From Spirosoma utsteinense (lineage in GTDB: Bacteria > Bacteroidota > Bacteroidia > Cytophagales > Spirosomataceae), in the NCBI RefSeq assembly GCF_014282275.1, contig NZ_VFIA01000005.1, positions 1 through 64,000 on the forward strand: a DNA stretch of 64,000 nt, read 5' to 3'. A program made the position numbers and the translations under genes. Positions within the stretch are counted from its first letter, which is position 1. Every line of letters starts with the position of its first letter. Below are positions 42,649 to 52,016 of the stretch, in pieces. The notes under the pieces were generated by a model that had not been told where the DNA came from, made no database searches, and saw nothing but the letters and a program-made list of their open reading frames with translations.

Positions 42649-45294
42649 TCACTCCATCATTTTCAGTAACTCGTTCAGCTTCAGCAGGGCTTCGATGGGC
42701 GTTAGCCGGTTCACGTCGATAGCCCGTAATTTCTCCTTGATGGCTTCCGTTTTAGGGTCGCCGGACTCGATGATCCGCAGCGCCAGTTCGCGCTCCTGCG
42801 GCACCGCCTGACGAATCTTTTCCTGGTTGGCTTCGCGCCCGTGCGACGACTCCAGCTGTTTCAGGATCTCACCCGCCCGAGCCACGATCTGAGCGGGCAT
42901 ACCGGCCATTTGCGCCACGTGAATACCGAAACTGTGCTCCGAGCCGCCTTCCTTCAGCTTGCGCAGGAAGATCACCTTATTGCCAAGCTCCTTGACGGAC
43001 ACGTTGTAGTTCCTGATCCGATGGTTGTCGACGGCAAGATCGTTCAGTTCGTGGTAGTGCGTAGCAAACAGGGTTTTTGGGCGGCAGTCGGTCTTGTTAT
43101 GCAGATACTCCGTAATGGACCAGGCAATAGAGACACCATCGTAGGTGCTGGTGCCCCGCCCGATTTCGTCCATCAGCACCAGGCTCCGTTCGCTGAGGTT
43201 GTTGAGGATACTCGCCGTTTCGGTCATCTCGACCATGAATGTGCTTTCGCCCCGCGACAGGTTATCGCTGGCCCCAACCCGGGTAAAGATTTTGTCGACC
43301 AGCCCGATCTCGGCCGATGAGGCCGGTACGAAGCTGCCCGACTGCGCCATCAGCACAATCAGAGCCGTCTGGCGCAGCAACGCCGATTTACCCGCCATGT
43401 TTGGCCCCGTGATGATGATGATCTGCTGGGTTTCGTCGTCCAGGTAGATGTCATTGGGAATATAGGGTTCGCCGGGAGGCAGCTGCTGTTCGATTACCGG
43501 ATGCCGACCATCTTTGATACTGAGCACTTTGCTTTCGTTGATCTGCGGCCGAACGTACTTATTTTTGATCGCCACCCGCGCAAACGACGAGAGCACATCC
43601 AGCACCGACAAGACGCGGGCATTCTGCTGAATAGCGCTCACATACTCGGCAGCGGCAATAACCATATCGTTGAACATCCGGGCTTCGATCTGAAAAATCT
43701 GCTCCTCGGCGTTCAGGATTTTCTCTTCGTAAACTTTCAGTTCGGGCGTGATATAGCGCTCAGCGTTAACCAGCGTCTGTTTCCTGATCCAGTCTTCAGG
43801 AACACGGTTTTTATGGGCATGCGTGACCTCCAGGTAGTAGCCGAACACCTTGTTATACGCTACTTTCAGCGATGTAATACCTGTTTGCTGTACCTCGCGC
43901 TCCTGCAACTGAATCAGGTAATCTTTACCCGAATAGGCAATTGCCGTAAGTTCGTCCAGCTCAGCATCGATACCAGCCTTAATCATACCCCCCTGGTTAG
44001 AAAGTGCGGGGGCATCTTCGCGCAATTCGGCCTCGATCCGATCGATCAGAAACGAAACCGGGTTAAGCTGATCGGCGTATTTTTTCAATGAAGGAGATTC
44101 GACCTGACTCAACGCCGTTATCAGCGACTCTTTGATGGGCAGGATATGTTGCAGCGACCGCTTCAATTGTAACAACTCGCGCGGACTGATGCGCCGAACG
44201 GCTACTTTGGAAACCAGTCGTTCCAGGTCACCAATCTGCCGCAAATGACCCACCATTGCTTCGGCCAGGTCAGCGTCTGCCGTGAGCAGACTGACCATAT
44301 TGAGTCGCTCGTCGATCAGGGCCTTTTCTTTAAGCGGCAGGCTAAGCCACTTCCGCAGCAGCCGGGCTCCCATCGGCGTTACGGTCTGGTCGAGAATCTG
44401 AATCAGCGGCACGCCCCCCTCCTGCTGAGCAGCCGTCAGTTCGAGGTTTCGGATCGTGAAGCGGTCGAGCCAGACGTAGCGATCTTCTTCGAGCCGCGTG
44501 ACACGGGTAATATGCTGAAGGTCTTTGTGTTCGGTTTCGTTGAGGTAGTGCAAGATCACCCCGGCCGCAATGATACCATCCGGCATACCATCGATGCCAA
44601 ACCCTTTCAGCGACGTTGTCTGAAAATGCTGCTTCAGAAAATTGTAGCCGAAGTCGTAGGTGAACGCCCAGTCTTCGAGGGTATAGGTGTGAAACTTATC
44701 ACCGAAAAGCACCCCGAATTCCTGCCGGTTACGCTTGCAGTACAGCACTTCTGAGGGATTGAAACTCTGCAGTAGTTTATCGACATAGGCACCGTTACCC
44801 TGTGAAGCCAGGAACTCACCCGTCGAAATATCAAGGAATGATATGCCATACGTATCCTCCACTTTGCCGAAATGAACGGCCGCCAGGTAGTTATTGCGCC
44901 GGGTGTCGAGTACGTTGTCGTTAAAGGAAACGCCGGGCGTTACCAGTTCCGTTACCCCCCGCCGAACGATACCTTTGGCCAGCGCGGGGTCTTCCAGCTG
45001 GTCGCATATGGCTACCCGTTCGCCCGCCCGGACAAGTTTGGGCAGGTGGGTGTCGAGGGAGTGGTGCGGAAAACCAGCGAGTTCTTCATTGGCCCCGCCG
45101 TTGTTGCGCTTCGTGAGCGTAATGCCCAGAATTTTGCTGGCCCTTACGGCATCTTCGCCAAAGGTTTCGTAAAAATCACCGACGCGAAAGAGGAGCAGCG
45201 CACCCGGATACTTGGCCTTGATTTGATTATACTGGCGGTTGAGGGGCGTTTCTGTTCTCTTCGGTTGAGGTTTCGCTGCGGTGACTGTCTTCAC
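42649..45294 (-). CDS. mutS: DNA mismatch repair ATPase MutS
   Basis: An 881-residue mismatch recognition protein. The N-terminal mismatch-binding domain has ALLLFRVGDFYETFGEDAV, including the Phe-x-Glu wedge. The connector, lever and clamp domains follow. The ABC ATPase has IITGPNMAGKSALLRQTALI (Walker A), SLVLMDEIGRGTSTYDGVSI (Walker B) and FATHYHELNDL. The start is placed at GTG 45294 (MKTVTAAKPQ) because the only longer start, a TTG at 45321, lies inside a -7 promoter box. mutL is not in the window. Confidence 0.95.
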   Translation of the reverse strand: MKTVTAAKPQPKRTETPLNRQYNQIKAKYPGALLLFRVGDFYETFGEDAVRASKILGITLTKRNNGGANEELAGFPHHSLDTHLPKLVRAGERVAICDQLEDPALAKGIVRRGVTELVTPGVSFNDNVLDTRRNNYLAAVHFGKVEDTYGISFLDISTGEFLASQGNGAYVDKLLQSFNPSEVLYCKRNRQEFGVLFGDKFHTYTLEDWAFTYDFGYNFLKQHFQTTSLKGFGIDGMPDGIIAAGVILHYLNETEHKDLQHITRVTRLEEDRYVWLDRFTIRNLELTAAQQEGGVPLIQILDQTVTPMGARLLRKWLSLPLKEKALIDERLNMVSLLTADADLAEAMVGHLRQIGDLERLVSKVAVRRISPRELLQLKRSLQHILPIKESLITALSQVESPSLKKYADQLNPVSFLIDRIEAELREDAPALSNQGGMIKAGIDAELDELTAIAYSGKDYLIQLQEREVQQTGITSLKVAYNKVFGYYLEVTHAHKNRVPEDWIRKQTLVNAERYITPELKVYEEKILNAEEQIFQIEARMFNDMVIAAAEYVSAIQQNARVLSVLDVLSSFARVAIKNKYVRPQINESKVLSIKDGRHPVIEQQLPPGEPYIPNDIYLDDETQQIIIITGPNMAGKSALLRQTALIVLMAQSGSFVPASSAEIGLVDKIFTRVGASDNLSRGESTFMVEMTETASILNNLSERSLVLMDEIGRGTSTYDGVSIAWSITEYLHNKTDCRPKTLFATHYHELNDLAVDNHRIRNYNVSVKELGNKVIFLRKLKEGGSEHSFGIHVAQMAGMPAQIVARAGEILKQLESSHGREANQEKIRQAVPQERELALRIIESGDPKTEAIKEKLRAIDVNRLTPIEALLKLNELLKMME

Positions 45295-45318
45295 TGGTTG
45301 TAGGCGGATTGTACTAAA

Positions 45319-45326
45319 CAAAAATA
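45319..45326 (-). promoter_or_regulatory. Candidate -7 element of mutS
   Basis: TATTTTTG on the minus strand, a full TAnnTTTG match. It overlaps the alternative TTG start and lies 24 bases before the GTG chosen as the mutS start. No TTG box at 20 bases. Confidence 0.4.
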
Positions 45327-45370
45327 GTCATTTTCACCCGTAAAACCGCGTTTTTAAGCGTCTATCATGA

Positions 45371-45676
45371 ACGGGAATCACTGTCGGCTGGGATGGCGTG
45401 CTGAGGCAGTTCGACACGAAAGACCCGCAAAAACTGGCACTGATTCCTTACAATTCATTTGATTCAGGCAGGTCGGCCCGCCTACACGCCCTCGACACAA
45501 AGGGCAACCTGTGAGTACAGGTCGATTCCAGCAAATACGTTTACACCGCCGGCGGGAAATAGACAATTCCCAGCCTCTCCACCCTGACGGGTAGCCGGCC
45601 AATGCAGGTATTGTTTGATGCGTCAGGTAATCTACTGGCCGCTGATGGCAAAAAACTTTACGCTGTAAACTTGTAG
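45371..45676 (+). pseudogene. Decayed gene fragment, beta-propeller-like tail
   Basis: One frame stays protein-like for 102 codons but has internal stops at 45512-45514 (TGA) and 45560-45562 (TAG) before a final stop at 45674. Readable pieces are ITVGWDGVLRQFDTKDPQ, LALIPYNSFDSGRSARLHAL, VQVDSSKYVYTAGGK and QVLFDASGNLLAADGKKLYA. The repeated 'G.L.A.DG' style suggests the C-terminal blades of a repeat or propeller protein. No start and no upstream part remain, since mutS begins 76 bases to the left on the opposite strand. The family is unknown. Confidence 0.72.
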
Positions 45677-45747
45677 AGACAAGATACATCCTGAATTTTG
45701 TAGTTCGTCCGCACCTGTAGCGGGTGAGCTTTTTTTTGATAGTCACT

Positions 45748-46287
45748 ATGCCGCCCCGCAAACTAGCCCTCGACGAACTCAACCGGTTGTCCGTCGACGA
45801 TTTCAAAGACGCCGAAAAATTTCCGTACTGTCTAATTCTGGACGATATCCGCAGCCTCAACAATGTTGGATCTGTTTTCCGGACAGCCGATGCCTTCCGG
45901 GCGGAGCGACTCTACCTGTGCGGCATAACCGGCACCCCACCCCACCGCGATATTACCAAAACAGCCCTCGGTGCTACGGAGTCGGTTCAATGGGAATACG
46001 TAGCTGATGTGATGACACTGGCCAGGGAGTTACAAACAGAGGGCTGGATCATTGCAACCGTTGAACAGGCAGAAGGAAGCACACTTTTAAGTAATTTTCA
46101 GCCTGAGTCAAACAAACGCTATGCGTTCGTGTTGGGTAACGAGGTGTCCGGCGTTCGAAATGAGGTCGTGCAACTGGCCGACCTGGTGCTTGAAATCCCG
46201 CAGTTTGGCACTAAACACTCACTCAACATTGCCGTTACAACCGGTATTGTGTGCTGGGATTTCATTCAAAAGACAACAAAAACTTAA
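45748..46287 (+). CDS. TrmH (SpoU) family RNA methyltransferase
   Basis: A 179-residue SPOUT methyltransferase. Motif 1 LDDIRSLNNVGSVFRTADAF, motif 2 FVLGNEVSGVRNEV and motif 3 LEIPQFGTKHSLNIAVTTGI form the knotted SAM site and catalytic Arg/Asn set. It lacks the extra N-terminal domain of RlmB, so a tRNA or rRNA 2'-O-ribose target is likely but unspecified. The start at 45748 (MPPRKLALDEL) is chosen over a Met eight codons earlier in a T-rich stretch. Confidence 0.9.
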   Translation: MPPRKLALDELNRLSVDDFKDAEKFPYCLILDDIRSLNNVGSVFRTADAFRAERLYLCGITGTPPHRDITKTALGATESVQWEYVADVMTLARELQTEGWIIATVEQAEGSTLLSNFQPESNKRYAFVLGNEVSGVRNEVVQLADLVLEIPQFGTKHSLNIAVTTGIVCWDFIQKTTKT

Positions 46288-46354
46288 TATTGGGCTTGCA
46301 ATTATCACAAATAATTCGTATTCCTTTGTAGGTTTTTTTATTCCAAAATTTCCA

Positions 46355-46816
46355 ATGGCAAACAAGACTATAAAAACGAAACAGAAATCACTGGCGTCAG
46401 ACATCGTCAGCTCGATTGAAGCTAAACTGGGCGAGGCTGGTGATGCTAGTAAAAAAATAAAGAAGTCCATCGAGAAATCGGCGGGTAAACTAGCGAAAAA
46501 GCTGGTGAAGCTGATGGACAAGACCGAGAAAAAACAGACAAAACCAGCTAAGTCAGTTGATAAAAAGGCGAAAAAGAACGCAGCAAAAGCACAAAAAAAT
46601 GCGTTGAAAGCGGAGAAGAACGCCAAACGAGCCACGAATACCAAGGCTCAGGAAGTAGCTAAAGCCGCCCTGATCATAGCCGACACCAGCAAACCCGTTC
46701 CCCGCCCAACACCGAACCGCAATACCCGTACGGTGCCCGTATCGACGCGTAAGACTCGTTCGACTACCGCTAACCCGACTGCGGAACCAGTTGAGTCGAC
46801 TACAGATATCGACTAG
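46355..46816 (+). CDS. Histone H1-like lysine-rich protein
   Basis: A 153-residue very basic protein. The N-terminal half (about 1-60) is predicted helical with SSIEAKLGEAGDASKKIKKS. The middle (about 60-110) is a run of KKAKKNAAKAQKNALKAEKN-type repeats resembling the C-terminal tail of histone H1. The C-terminal part is rich in Thr, Pro and Arg. Such proteins bind DNA nonspecifically in several bacteria. The gene has its own terminator and weak promoter-like sequence (TTG near 46292, CCTTTG near 46324). No enzyme domain is seen. Confidence 0.75.
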   Translation: MANKTIKTKQKSLASDIVSSIEAKLGEAGDASKKIKKSIEKSAGKLAKKLVKLMDKTEKKQTKPAKSVDKKAKKNAAKAQKNALKAEKNAKRATNTKAQEVAKAALIIADTSKPVPRPTPNRNTRTVPVSTRKTRSTTANPTAEPVESTTDID

Positions 46817-46846
46817 TTCTACCAATAATGTGTACTACATTATCCT

Positions 46847-46871
46847 TGCCCGCTCAAAACGGGCATTTTTT
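46847..46871 (+). terminator. Intrinsic terminator
   Basis: TGCCCG/CGGGCA stem with a 7-base loop and T run, 30 bases after the H1-like stop. Confidence 0.82.
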
Positions 46872-46993
46872 GTTTACTACTATTGACTTTTGTTAAGTTT
46901 AGCAAGATATTTACATACCTCTCTTCCTCAACTACTTTCAGTTTATCGATGAAACAACATCAGCTCTCTCTGTAATCTGTAAAGACTGGCTAT

Positions 46994-47908
46994 ATGGCCT
47001 ATCGTTCTGTTATCCTTCGTTTAATTACGATTGTACTTCTGTTACTGACTATGGCTGCGCTTTTCTACGTCAGTCAGTCCTCGCAGATCGATATACCTTC
47101 GTCAATGCGGTGGTTTACGCTCATCTTATTTGCCCTCACGTCGCAGGTGCTCGTTGGTTATTCACTCTGGTGGATTCTGAACCGGCGGCAGCGTACCATT
47201 GGCCATACCGAAGCGCTCCATTCGATCATCCACGAATTCCAAACGCCCATTGCGGCCATTCGAATGTCGGTCGATATTCTGGATTCGCCCATTGTACACA
47301 ATCAGCCGAATCGCTCCCAGAAATACGTCCGCATCATTCGTGAAGAGACCGAACGACTTCAACATCAGGTCGAAACGATGCTGACCCTGGCCCGTGCCGA
47401 CCGCAACACCTTATTACTCAATCAGGAACCAATCTCTATCCATCAACTACTGCAGTCGGTAGCCGAACGCCATGGCGACTACCTGTGTCTGCACACATCG
47501 GGTGTAGAGCCCATGCTGCTCGCCGACCGGCTCCACCTTACCAATGTGTTGCACAACCTGCTCGACAATGCCGTAAAATACAGTATGGGCGAGCCAGTCA
47601 TTACCGTACGTGCCGAGATGGAGAGCAAGGGCCTGTTCATATCCGTTTGTGATCGGGGTGTTGGTATTCCCAACCAGTTAATTACACAGATATTCCAGCC
47701 TTTCTTTCGCGTTCATGATCGCAACCAACCCAGTGTTAAAGGGTTCGGGCTGGGGCTTAGTTATGTCCAGCGAATTGTTCGGGCACATAAATGGACAATC
47801 AAAGTAACAAGCAAACTGGGCGAAGGCAGCGAATTCAAGATCTGCATACCATCAACCGCTTTGTTACCCGCCCAATCCGTACTTATCGCCGACAGACAGA
47901 TAGCCTGA
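46994..47908 (+). CDS. Orphan sensor histidine kinase
   Basis: A 304-residue membrane kinase. Two transmembrane segments (about 5-26 and 39-60) enclose a periplasmic loop of only about 12 residues, so it probably senses the membrane or an intramembrane partner. The HisKA box is SIIHEFQTPIAAIRMSVDI, and the ATPase domain has LHNLLDNAVKYS (N box), VCDRGVGIP (G1), FQPFFRVHD (F) and GFGLGLSY (G2). No response regulator is adjacent. A 20-bp terminator-like palindrome follows. Confidence 0.9.
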   Translation: MAYRSVILRLITIVLLLLTMAALFYVSQSSQIDIPSSMRWFTLILFALTSQVLVGYSLWWILNRRQRTIGHTEALHSIIHEFQTPIAAIRMSVDILDSPIVHNQPNRSQKYVRIIREETERLQHQVETMLTLARADRNTLLLNQEPISIHQLLQSVAERHGDYLCLHTSGVEPMLLADRLHLTNVLHNLLDNAVKYSMGEPVITVRAEMESKGLFISVCDRGVGIPNQLITQIFQPFFRVHDRNQPSVKGFGLGLSYVQRIVRAHKWTIKVTSKLGEGSEFKICIPSTALLPAQSVLIADRQIA

Positions 47909-47920
47909 CTCAGTTGACAT

Positions 47921-47965
47921 AAGGAAGCCGGTTAATACAGAAAGTCTGTATTAACCGGCTTCCTT
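47921..47965. terminator. 20-bp perfect hairpin between convergent genes
   Basis: AAGGAAGCCGGTTAATACAG and its exact complement around a 5-base loop (AAAGT), 12 bases past the kinase stop. It lacks a long T tract but sits in a convergent gap, so it probably stops transcription in both directions. Confidence 0.75.
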
Positions 47966-48028
47966 ACGTTATCAGGCTTATTATACCAGTCTACATCAAC
48001 CAGCTTACGCTTTTAAAAAACGAATGCT

Positions 48029-51000
48029 TTACTTGGCACTAACGGCTGTGCTGGCTTTCACTACCTTCATGACACCGTTCATAATACGCCAGTGGCCGGG
48101 GAAGGTACAAACGAAGGGGTAATCTCCGGGCGCTGCTGGTGCGGTAAACCGGAGCCGGTATGTCTGGTCAGGATTCACCAGTGGCGTAGCCGCGACGATT
48201 TGCGGCAGCGTTGGCACATAGCCTTTCTCAGCGCCATCTTTAGCCGTAATCAGCTTATCGGCAGCAGTACCAATGATATCCATACTTTTTGGCCGGCCAA
48301 TCACGAGGTTGTGTTGCATGGCGTCGGGATTGGCCAGTACGATCTCAATAGACTTTCCCGCCGTGACGGTAAATTCTTTTTTATCAAACCGCATCTCTTC
48401 GCGCACTGTTTTTAACTGCACTATTTCTACGTTCGGATCGGCAGGCTGCTCTTTCACGAGCCCCCAGGCTTCATAAAGCCGGTTCAGCCGGTCGCGATTG
48501 TCGGGCGAAACGGAGCTTGTCAGGCTGGCCAGAAACGATTTGTCGGCCTCGCGAAGCGTTGGCTTCTGTTTCATATCCCACCCTTCGGCAACGCCTTTGA
48601 CAACAGCCGAGCGCTGGGCTTCGTCCATCGTTTTCGCCTGACGCAACAAGGCCACAACCGAGTCTACCGGTGCTACGGAAGTATAACTGCGAATGGCCCG
48701 TTCGAGCACGTAAGCGCTCATGCTTTGCGGAGACCGGTATGTCAGCAACTGGGTTTTGTTGTTGTTCTGCTCGTTAGACTCAGCGATTTTGTTCTCCCGA
48801 TCCAGCATCACCGTAATGGTATACTGACCAGCCCGGTCGAAATTAACGTTGAAGTCGGTGCTCCAGGGGCCATTGTTCCCTTTGCTGATCGTGACCGTTT
48901 CGCCTGCTTTGATACCGGTAGTGTGTGCAACACTCACAAAATCGATTTTGGCGCGGTCCGATACGTTGTTCGGCCCTTCGATCCGTACCGTCAGCGGGAT
49001 TGGTGTCCCCGCCGGTATAGCCTCTCCACCTGCATTCGTAACGTCGATATGAATGCGCGTACCTTCGCGCACAGCAGGCGACTCGGGGGTGGTGCGAATG
49101 GCGGCAATGAGCAGATCGGGCTGCGTAGCAACGGGACTGGCTGTCGGCTCGTTTTTCACTACCGGCATACCGGGTTCCTCCTGATACACGCCAGAACGGG
49201 TCGACTGCAGCTCGGCCGGATTTGGCCCGCCTTTCCCCGTTTTCGAGGGCTTATGCATGTTCATGTCGTGAGCAGGCGGTGTTGCGGGCGTATTTGCCGA
49301 TACCTTTTTCAGGTATGTTTTCATCAACTGTCCATCCTGTCCAGCCAGCGCACAGGCAAACGCTTCGGGCAACCAGCGGTCATTGACTTCGTTCCCCCCA
49401 GCCGATGCGGTATTCGTTTCGGCCAGTCGGCTCAGAATGGCTTGTTGAATAGCTGGGCTTTGCGGCATTTCAGAGAAGGCCAGCAGCGTATTTAACACAA
49501 CCAGTGGCTCTTTGTCCGACAGCATGGCCGCTTTCAGCAGGGCATCGGCCGACTGCTGGTTACGGGGCAACACCTGCACGACGGTTTTGCGAACATGAGC
49601 GTCGGTATTCCCCAGCGCGGCCTGCATGACCGGAATCACGGCTGGATCGTTCAGCGCGTTTAGCCCTTCGATCACCCGTAACGCATGGATTGCGGTTGGA
49701 TTGATACCTGCTTTATCGGTCGACGGGGCGTTTACCAGCTGTAGTAGCTGTGGGATAACATCTTTGTTGCCCCGTTCAACCAGTAGCCGGTGGGCAGTCA
49801 TGCGCCAGAACATATTATCGTTTTTCAGCGCAGCTACCAGCTCAGCCGGACGGTCTTTACTAAGCGCCAGTGGCGAATAGGCGGGTGCCTTGCTGTAACC
49901 AACGCGGTAGATACGCCCGTGGGTAAAATCACGCAGGGGGGTTTCATAGGCGTTTCCCGATCCATTCGTGGTCCCGGCCGGAGTTGGATTATGCTGAATG
50001 ATATAACTATACCAATCGACTACCCATACGGCCCCATCCGGTCCCACTTCAGCAAACACAGGCGCAAACCACTCATCGGCACCCGCAATCAGGTTAAAAC
50101 CAATACCGGTCGTTTCGGTATCTTCATAATCGGTGCCATTCTTACGCATCAGGTTCTGGTGCAGGATATGGCCCGTTGGTTCAGCGACGAAAGCGATTTT
50201 ATTCCAGTAGGCAGGTGGAAAAGCGCGGGCTGTATAGAAGTTGTGACCGGCGGCTGCGGTGAAACCGCCAAACACGTCGACCTGACGAACGCGCTCCGTG
50301 ATTGGCTTCATATCCTTATGGGTATCGGTACCCCGACTACCATTCTCGCGCAGGTGTGCCCCACCATGGAAGTAGCGGTTCGGGATGGCCATATACCACC
50401 CGTGTGAATTATTGGCTGTGCTACCGAATACGTCGCCCGTCTCGTTGAAGGCCATACCCCAGGTGTTGTTCGACGTACCGGTTACGTGCTCCAGTTTGGA
50501 ACCGTCCGGTTTGAAGCGAAAAAAGCCCTGACTGAACTTCACACTATCGGCCCCGATTTTTCCTTTGAAGCCAGCGTAGCCAACACTACCCCAAATCCAG
50601 TTGTCGAACCCATAATGCAGGTTGCTGGGCCCGGCATGAGTATCGAAGGTACCAAAACCGGTGAAGACAACTTTCTTCACATCGGCTTTGTCGTCGCCAT
50701 TGGTATCCTGCAAAAACAGCATGTGCGGAGCCTGCGAAATATATAAACCCCCGTTGGCGAAGACCATGCCGGTTGGGATGCTCAGCCCTTCGGCGAAGTT
50801 GGTAAACTTGTCTGCTTTGCCGTCTTTATTGGTATCCTCACAAATCACGATCACATCAGAACCCCCTTCAGGCTTGCGCTCGTTGGGATAGTCCTTGGTA
50901 ATGAGCGCATACATACGGCCACGTTCATCCCAGGCCAGCGCAATAGGGTGCATTACATTGGGCTCATGCGCAAACAGATCGAGTGTAAAATCGACCGGCA

Positions 51001-51916
51001 CCTGCAGGTGCTTCATTGACTCCTGGGGCGATAGCGGTTCCTGCTGCAATTGTGCACCAGGGCGCTTCTCGTAGTTGGGCAGTTTGGCTTCGTGGTAGGC
51101 GAATGGCTGCGGATTCAACGCATCGTGCTTCTTTTTCACCTCGTCACCAACGGCCCACAAAATACCCCGCTCCAGCATCTGCTGAAAACCGGGTTGGCTC
51201 CAAGTACGCTCATCGTGGCCGTATGCTGTATAAAAAACCCGTCCCTTACCGTACTGCCGGGTCCAGGTGTAGGGCTCTTCTTTTGCATCAGGCCGGTCAG
51301 ATGCCTGATCGGCTTTGATGTCGCGAACCGCCAGCACATTGTTATCGGCCTGCAAATGGGAGTGCAGGTAGGTTTCGTCATAGGCTTTAATCAGGGGCAA
51401 ACCCGCCGTTAGCGGACTGTTAGCCTGGGTGTAGCGTGTCTGGATCGTATCCATCTTGTGCCGCCAGAACTGACCGCCAACCACCTTGTCGACGTACTCG
51501 GGTGAGTTACGAAAACAATAGGACGCGCAGTGTACAGGAATCACCCCCTTGCCCGACGCGACATAGTCCAACAAGGCTTTCTCCTGCGGTTTGGGGATAC
51601 TATCCCAGTTGGCATAAATTAGCAGCCCGTCATACTTGTTGAGCGTCTCGGCGTTGAGATCCTCAAGTTTGTCGGTATACGTAATATTAATGCCTTTGTT
51701 CCCCAGGGCGGCCATCAGCTGAGGCACCCGTTCAATGGGTTTGTGATGCCCATTGTCGCCCAGAAACAAAATTTCGGTCCGGCGTGCGCTTCCGACGCCA
51801 GACTTACCGCCCTCGTACGATGACATATCGCGCGGGCTTTTTACCGGCTGGTGACGCACACACTGACCCAGCAGTATGCCGACGCTGGCAAATACGAATA
51901 GAAGTGGTTTTTTCAT
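48029..51916 (-). CDS. ThuA / PQQ-type dehydrogenase / HEAT / CARDB / cupredoxin fusion protein
   Basis: A 1295-residue exported protein with an N-terminal signal and a possible lipid-attachment cysteine (LLGQC, Cys19). In order: a ThuA-like domain (about 45-255; FLGDNGHHKPIERVP, VIPVHCASYCFRN), a glucose/sorbosone dehydrogenase-like six-bladed propeller (about 300-690; EDTNKDGKADKF), HEAT-type helices (about 700-870), a CARDB beta-sandwich (about 930-1040), further helices, and a C-terminal cupredoxin (about 1165-1290). The cupredoxin has type-1 copper ligands in MQHNLVIG and YPFVCTFPGHWRIMNGVM (His, Cys, His, Met). No CxxCH haem motif is present. It is third in a sugar-type operon; it probably oxidises a carbohydrate and passes electrons to copper (inference). 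Confidence 0.85.
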   Translation of the reverse strand: MKKPLLFVFASVGILLGQCVRHQPVKSPRDMSSYEGGKSGVGSARRTEILFLGDNGHHKPIERVPQLMAALGNKGINITYTDKLEDLNAETLNKYDGLLIYANWDSIPKPQEKALLDYVASGKGVIPVHCASYCFRNSPEYVDKVVGGQFWRHKMDTIQTRYTQANSPLTAGLPLIKAYDETYLHSHLQADNNVLAVRDIKADQASDRPDAKEEPYTWTRQYGKGRVFYTAYGHDERTWSQPGFQQMLERGILWAVGDEVKKKHDALNPQPFAYHEAKLPNYEKRPGAQLQQEPLSPQESMKHLQVPVDFTLDLFAHEPNVMHPIALAWDERGRMYALITKDYPNERKPEGGSDVIVICEDTNKDGKADKFTNFAEGLSIPTGMVFANGGLYISQAPHMLFLQDTNGDDKADVKKVVFTGFGTFDTHAGPSNLHYGFDNWIWGSVGYAGFKGKIGADSVKFSQGFFRFKPDGSKLEHVTGTSNNTWGMAFNETGDVFGSTANNSHGWYMAIPNRYFHGGAHLRENGSRGTDTHKDMKPITERVRQVDVFGGFTAAAGHNFYTARAFPPAYWNKIAFVAEPTGHILHQNLMRKNGTDYEDTETTGIGFNLIAGADEWFAPVFAEVGPDGAVWVVDWYSYIIQHNPTPAGTTNGSGNAYETPLRDFTHGRIYRVGYSKAPAYSPLALSKDRPAELVAALKNDNMFWRMTAHRLLVERGNKDVIPQLLQLVNAPSTDKAGINPTAIHALRVIEGLNALNDPAVIPVMQAALGNTDAHVRKTVVQVLPRNQQSADALLKAAMLSDKEPLVVLNTLLAFSEMPQSPAIQQAILSRLAETNTASAGGNEVNDRWLPEAFACALAGQDGQLMKTYLKKVSANTPATPPAHDMNMHKPSKTGKGGPNPAELQSTRSGVYQEEPGMPVVKNEPTASPVATQPDLLIAAIRTTPESPAVREGTRIHIDVTNAGGEAIPAGTPIPLTVRIEGPNNVSDRAKIDFVSVAHTTGIKAGETVTISKGNNGPWSTDFNVNFDRAGQYTITVMLDRENKIAESNEQNNNKTQLLTYRSPQSMSAYVLERAIRSYTSVAPVDSVVALLRQAKTMDEAQRSAVVKGVAEGWDMKQKPTLREADKSFLASLTSSVSPDNRDRLNRLYEAWGLVKEQPADPNVEIVQLKTVREEMRFDKKEFTVTAGKSIEIVLANPDAMQHNLVIGRPKSMDIIGTAADKLITAKDGAEKGYVPTLPQIVAATPLVNPDQTYRLRFTAPAAPGDYPFVCTFPGHWRIMNGVMKVVKASTAVSAK

Positions 51917-52016
51917 GGTAAACCGTATTGATAGACCGACAGAGAAATGGAGGCATTACGCGGGGAAAGAACCACACCAGGTTGTTCAGTCCCTACCTAA
52001 CTCCCGGGTTTATACC

